Shown: positions 5,704-8,570 of the stretch, piece after piece
Layout: each line of letters begins with the position of its first letter
Numbering within the stretch: position 1 is the first letter of the stretch
Assembly (NCBI GenBank): GCA_021825225.1
Contig: JAKAIH010000089.1
Coordinates: forward strand, 1 to 8,570
Reading direction: 5' to 3'
Length of the DNA: 8,570 nt
DNA from: Pseudomonadota bacterium
GTDB lineage: Bacteria > Pseudomonadota > Gammaproteobacteria > Burkholderiales > SG8-39
Notes under the pieces: model-generated
Databases searched by the model: none
The model's input: only the letters and a program-made list of their open reading frames with translations
Told to the model about the DNA's origin: nothing
Position numbers and translations under genes: made by a program

Positions 5704-7914
5704 TCAGTTGTCCATCTGGTAGATGACGCGGTTGGCGCGGCGCAGCCGGTTGCTCAGTTCGCGACCGAGGTTGCGCAGCAAGGTTACGGCGACGCCGGGA
5801 TGGTTGCGGGCGAGTTGCTGAAACGCATCCTGTTCCAGCACGTAGCAGACCAGCTCCGCGTCCGCCTGCACGCTGGCCGAGCGCACTTCGGTATCCAGCA
5901 GGGCAACCTCGCCGAATACCGTCCCCGGAGAAAAAGTGACCAAGCGGATGGTGCGCGTCGCCCCGGCAGGGTGGATGCGCACGCTGGCTTCGCCTTTGGC
6001 GATCACGAACAGCTGCTGTCCCGGGTCACCCTCGCGGAACACCGTTTCGCCCGTGGCGTAGGTCCGCCGCTCGAGACGGCCTTTGACCAGCTCGAGTTCG
6101 TCCGCGCTCATGCCTGCGAACAAATCGAGCTGGCCGAAGGGGAATTCCGCTCCCAGGCCCACATCCCCCAGTTCCGCAAGGATCAGCTGATCTTCGGCCC
6201 ATTCCAGTGCCTGGTCGATGTCGACGAACACGCGTCCCTTGCTCAGGGCCGCGATTGCACCCATGTCGCGCAGGAAATGGCCCAGGCGGCTGCTGTCTTC
6301 GACCGAGGAGAGCAGCAGGAACTTGCCGTGTTTGACCATGGCGTCGTGCGCCTGGATCAGAAAGCGCACGCCGGTGCTGTCCAGATCGGTGACGCGCTTC
6401 AGATCGACGATCACCACGGTGGCGCCGTCTGCGACCGTTTTCTCGATCTGGTGCACCAGCTTCTCCGCGGTGCCGAAGAACACGGCGCCCTCGAGTTCGT
6501 ACACGACGATGCGCCGGCCCTGCTCGGCGAGCAACTGCATCAGCCGCGGCTCGCGCGTCTTGCGCGAACGCAGCACGTCGCCGCGCACGCTGCGGCGGAT
6601 CACCGACCGGCTCATGCGGAACAGGAACGAGAACACCGACACCAGCATGCCGATCGCCACCGCGGTGACCAGGCTCGCGAACACCGAGACCAGGGTCACC
6701 AGCACGATGACCAGCAGATCGAGCAGCAGGCTGGCGCGGTTGCGCGGGCCCGCGGCGATCAGGCGCTTCACCAGTTGCAGCGTCCAGCGGTCGAACAGTC
6801 GCCAGGCGGTGACGAACAGCATGCCGGCCACCACCACCTTCGGTATCAGGGCGATCAGTTGCGAAAAAAACAGCACCGCAAGCAGAATCAGGAGCGCACT
6901 GATTGCCACGGAATAACTGCCGCGGCCGCCGGAATTGTAGCTGGCCTGGCTGGAGGTGAGATTTACCGCGCTGGAAATGCCGCCGAAGGCTGCGGCGATG
7001 GCATTGCCTGCGCCCAGGCGCACCAGGCTCAGATTGTGGTCCTGGCGTTGCTGGGTCACGCCTTCCATCACTTTGGCACACAGCAGCATGTCGAGCGAGG
7101 AAATCAGCGCCAGGCTCGCAGCCCAGGCGAACATCGAAGGCAGCAGACTCCACCAATGGCGCTCGTGCAGCAAAGCGTAGAAGCCGGAGAGGTAGTGCAG
7201 GTCGGGCATGACGAAATCGAATTCGCCGATGAAGGGGCCGAGGCTGGCGCCGTAGCCCAGGTAACGGAACAGGTAATACAGGCCGATGCCGGCAAACATG
7301 CCGACCATCACCGCGGGTATGCGCTTGGTCAGCTTGCCCGCATGCAGCATGAGAAGGCAGGTGATCGCGCCTATGCCCAGAGTCAGCGGCTGGGTGTGCT
7401 GCAGTTGCTGCAGTAACCGGCCCGGATCGAGCCCATGGTTTAGGCCGAGCATGGGCGCGATCTGCGACAGCAGCAGCAGGATCGCGCCGGCGTTCTGGAA
7501 CCCGGCGATGACCGGGTAGGGGATGTATTTCACCAGGCCGCCCGCCCCGATCGCACCGAATGCAGCCTGCATGATGCCCGACAGGAAAATCACGAAAAAG
7601 ACGATGGTCAGCGCCTGCTGCGGATCCTGCAGCTGCATATAGAAATCCGACTGGACCAGATGCAGCGCGACCATGCTGATCAGGTAGGCCTGCATGCTGC
7701 GCGGGGCGAATACGACAGGGGAGTTCGCGCGCAGCAGGACGGCGACCAAGGCGACGATGATGGCGCTGTACAGACCGGCGAGCACGCCGTAGCCCGCATA
7801 GCGCTCGCCCAGCGGGCTCAGCGCGAACAGGCCGAAGCCGATGGCAAGCGGAAGCGTGAGAATCGCGGACGCGACGCCTCCCGCCAGCTCGGCGCGCAGT
7901 TTGTGGGCAAGCAA
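5704..7914 (-). CDS. SulP-family anion transporter fused to STAS and cyclic-nucleotide-binding domains
   Basis: A 736-residue inner-membrane protein of the SLC26/SulP family. Residues 1-435 hold the transporter core with roughly 10-14 membrane segments, opening with AELAGGVASAILTLPLAIGFG and including SPVVFAPRSMQA, IPYPVIAGFQNAG, LGAGNAIAAAFGG and IPKVVVAGMLFV. Residues 467-575 are a STAS domain with VDLKRVTDLDSTGV; S513 lies at the position phosphorylated in anti-sigma-antagonist homologues. Residues 591-730 are a CRP-like cyclic-nucleotide-binding domain (FREGDPGQQLFVIAKGEA, VFGEVALLDTEVRSASV); E669 and R678 of the phosphate-binding cassette are kept, so nucleotide binding is plausible. SulP proteins carry sulfate, bicarbonate or dicarboxylates; the substrate here cannot be read from sequence. 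The start is a TTG behind a near-perfect Shine-Dalgarno. The gene diverges from hslR across 182 bp. Confidence 0.92.
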   Translation of the reverse strand: MLAHKLRAELAGGVASAILTLPLAIGFGLFALSPLGERYAGYGVLAGLYSAIIVALVAVLLRANSPVVFAPRSMQAYLISMVALHLVQSDFYMQLQDPQQALTIVFFVIFLSGIMQAAFGAIGAGGLVKYIPYPVIAGFQNAGAILLLLSQIAPMLGLNHGLDPGRLLQQLQHTQPLTLGIGAITCLLMLHAGKLTKRIPAVMVGMFAGIGLYYLFRYLGYGASLGPFIGEFDFVMPDLHYLSGFYALLHERHWWSLLPSMFAWAASLALISSLDMLLCAKVMEGVTQQRQDHNLSLVRLGAGNAIAAAFGGISSAVNLTSSQASYNSGGRGSYSVAISALLILLAVLFFSQLIALIPKVVVAGMLFVTAWRLFDRWTLQLVKRLIAAGPRNRASLLLDLLVIVLVTLVSVFASLVTAVAIGMLVSVFSFLFRMSRSVIRRSVRGDVLRSRKTREPRLMQLLAEQGRRIVVYELEGAVFFGTAEKLVHQIEKTVADGATVVIVDLKRVTDLDSTGVRFLIQAHDAMVKHGKFLLLSSVEDSSRLGHFLRDMGAIAALSKGRVFVDIDQALEWAEDQLILAELGDVGLGAEFPFGQLDLFAGMSADELELVKGRLERRTYATGETVFREGDPGQQLFVIAKGEASVRIHPAGATRTIRLVTFSPGTVFGEVALLDTEVRSASVQADAELVCYVLEQDAFQQLARNHPGVAVTLLRNLGRELSNRLRRANRVIYQMDN

Positions 7915-7918
7915 GGAA

Positions 7919-7928
7919 CCACCTCCTT
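7919..7928 (-). promoter_or_regulatory. Strong Shine-Dalgarno fixing a TTG start
   Basis: The minus strand reads AAGGAGGTGG, nearly the full complement of the 16S rRNA 3' end, with AGGAGG 7 nt before the TTG at 7914. It decides the start of the SulP gene although the codon is a weak initiator. The leader just upstream is A-rich (AAAACAAAAAAATCG), which should keep the site unfolded. Confidence 0.8.
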
Positions 7929-8003
7929 CTGTTCGATTTTTTTGTTTTCGTTCCTGCCGCCGCCGCGGCTCCCTGACCAGGACGGGGCGGCGAAGCAGCC
8001 GCC

Positions 8004-8009
8004 ATCATA
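8004..8009 (-). promoter_or_regulatory. Possible -10 box of the SulP gene
   Basis: TATGAT on the minus strand (5 of 6 to TATAAT), about 90 bp before the TTG start, with no good -35 hexamer at standard spacing. Weak candidate. Confidence 0.25.
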
Positions 8010-8079
8010 GCGTAGTCGGTGATCGCCGAAATGGATGCTTTCGGCCCCGATTGCGATTCCAAAAGGCGCGCGCCGGCGC

Positions 8080-8085
8080 TATCAT
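8080..8085 (+). promoter_or_regulatory. Possible -10 box of hslR
   Basis: TATCAT (5 of 6 to TATAAT) ends 11 bp before the hslR ATG, so transcription would begin only a few nucleotides ahead of the start codon. The -35 at 17 bp spacing (TTCCAA) is poor; TTGCGA at 8051-8056 is better but 23 bp away. Overlapping GC palindromes (GGCGCGCGCC and GCGCCGGCGC, 8065-8079) fill the spacer. Confidence 0.3.
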
Positions 8086-8096
8086 GCAGCGCGAAC

Positions 8097-8495
8097 ATGA
8101 GCGATGAACACCTGAACGACGAGCCCCAGCGCATCGACAAATGGCTCTGGGCTGCGCGTTTCTTCAAGACGCGCAGCCTGGCGGCCAAGGCGGTGGATGG
8201 CGGCAAAGTGCGGCTGAACGGCGCGCCCGCCAAGCCTGCGCGCGCGATCAAGCCTGGGGACGAACTGGCGATACGCCTGGGCGAGTTGGAATGGGTGGTC
8301 GAAGTCAGGGCGCTGTCGGCGCAGCGCGGTCCGGCGGCGCAGGCGGCGCTGCTCTACGCCGAGCGCGAGGACAGCCGCGCGAGGCGCGAGGCGGCGATCG
8401 CGGCGCGCAAGGTGCAGGCGCATCCGGGCGCGAGCGTGAAAGGGCGGCCGACGAAAAAGGATCGCAGACTGATCCACCGCTTTACCGGTAGCTAA
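8097..8495 (+). CDS. hslR: Hsp15 family S4-domain RNA-binding heat-shock protein
   Basis: A 132-residue basic cytoplasmic protein, close in length to E. coli Hsp15 (133). Residues 11-75 form the S4 RNA-binding domain, opening with QRIDKWLWAARFFKTRSLA and continuing GGKVRLNG and KPGDELAIR. RGPAAQAALLY (78-87) and the lysine/arginine-rich tail GRPTKKDRRLIHRF (116-129) are the other Hsp15 hallmarks. Hsp15 binds free 50S subunits that still carry nascent peptidyl-tRNA and helps rescue stalled translation after heat stress. The ATG at 8097 is chosen because the homologous part begins about 11 residues later; an in-frame ATG at 8019 would add 26 residues unlike the family. No Shine-Dalgarno precedes the 8097 start. 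The gene is transcribed divergently from the SulP gene and is followed by a hairpin cluster. Confidence 0.93.
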   Translation: MSDEHLNDEPQRIDKWLWAARFFKTRSLAAKAVDGGKVRLNGAPAKPARAIKPGDELAIRLGELEWVVEVRALSAQRGPAAQAALLYAEREDSRARREAAIAARKVQAHPGASVKGRPTKKDRRLIHRFTGS

Positions 8496-8498
8496 GAA

Positions 8499-8523
8499 GC
8501 CATTTCAGAAATTCCGAAATGGC
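8499..8523 (+). repeat. First hairpin after hslR
   Basis: GCCATTTC and GAAATGGC form a perfect 8-bp stem with a 9-nt loop (AGAAATTCC), beginning 3 nt after the hslR stop. It is followed by CCCC rather than a T-tract, so it may protect the 3' end of the mRNA rather than terminate. Confidence 0.5.
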
Positions 8524-8537
8524 CCCTGACTTAGGGG
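8523..8537 (+). repeat. Second, short hairpin after hslR
   Basis: CCCCT and AGGGG form a 5-bp stem around GACTT, abutting the first hairpin (they share base 8523). Its arms can also pair with arms of the third hairpin. Confidence 0.35.
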
Positions 8538-8540
8538 AGC

Positions 8541-8570
8541 ACGAGGGGAGATGTCCCCTCGTATTGTTTG
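8541..8570 (+). terminator. Probable intrinsic terminator after hslR
   Basis: ACGAGGGGA and TCCCCTCGT make a perfect 9-bp stem with the tetraloop GATG, followed by ATTGTTTG, a loose T-rich tail cut by the window edge. This is the most terminator-like structure in the window and would end the hslR transcript. Confidence 0.5.

Noticed and set aside
5442..5726. 94-codon plus-strand frame in the gap between fadH and the SulP gene
   Set aside because: It overlaps the fadH promoter and the SulP stop, has no ribosome binding site and no recognisable feature apart from one short hydrophobic stretch.
5671..7416. 581-codon open frame on the plus strand opposite the SulP gene
   Set aside because: The translation is His/Gln/Arg-rich and low in complexity, while the other strand encodes a clear transporter with STAS and nucleotide-binding domains.
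6026..8251. 741-codon minus-strand frame overlapping the SulP and hslR genes
   Set aside because: It is an out-of-frame shadow that crosses the divergent promoter region and runs antisense into hslR; no recognisable domain.

Overview
The window is GC-rich chromosomal DNA from a proteobacterium, most likely a betaproteobacterium. That placement is an inference from the base composition and from the closeness of Hsp15 and FadH to their enterobacterial homologues. No mobile element, CRISPR array, tRNA or rRNA was seen. Six complete genes and one gene cut by the left edge account for nearly all of the sequence.

Left block (1-2392, minus strand): an exported ChaN-like haem-binding-family protein with a C-terminal PDZ domain is followed, with a 4-bp ATGA overlap, by an exported M1-family zinc metallopeptidase whose 3' end lies outside the window. 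The two are almost certainly one translationally coupled operon acting in the cell envelope. Diverging from it (2503-3003, plus) is a small ferritin-like/rubrerythrin-like diiron-fold protein. It has a perfect TATAAT -10 box, and the place of its -35 box is taken by a tandem repeat of GGGCCAATC with an 11-bp period. The haem-binding and ferritin-like families suggest, but do not prove, an iron or haem theme.

Middle block (3037-5436, minus): fadH (NADPH-dependent 2,4-dienoyl-CoA reductase, complete, with all cofactor and active-site motifs) lies upstream of a 110-residue four-helix membrane protein of unknown function. A good sigma70-type promoter precedes fadH.

Right block (5704-8495): a SulP-family anion transporter fused to a STAS domain and a cyclic-nucleotide-binding domain starts at a TTG codon behind an almost ideal Shine-Dalgarno sequence. 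It diverges from hslR (Hsp15, an S4-domain RNA-binding heat-shock/ribosome-rescue protein). After hslR lie three consecutive hairpins, the last of them terminator-like; their arms can also pair in alternative ways.

Most genes belong to known families. I see no clear new multi-gene system. The points most worth a second look are the ChaN-PDZ/M1 pair, the repeat-bearing divergent promoter, the three-domain transporter and the hairpin cluster after hslR.
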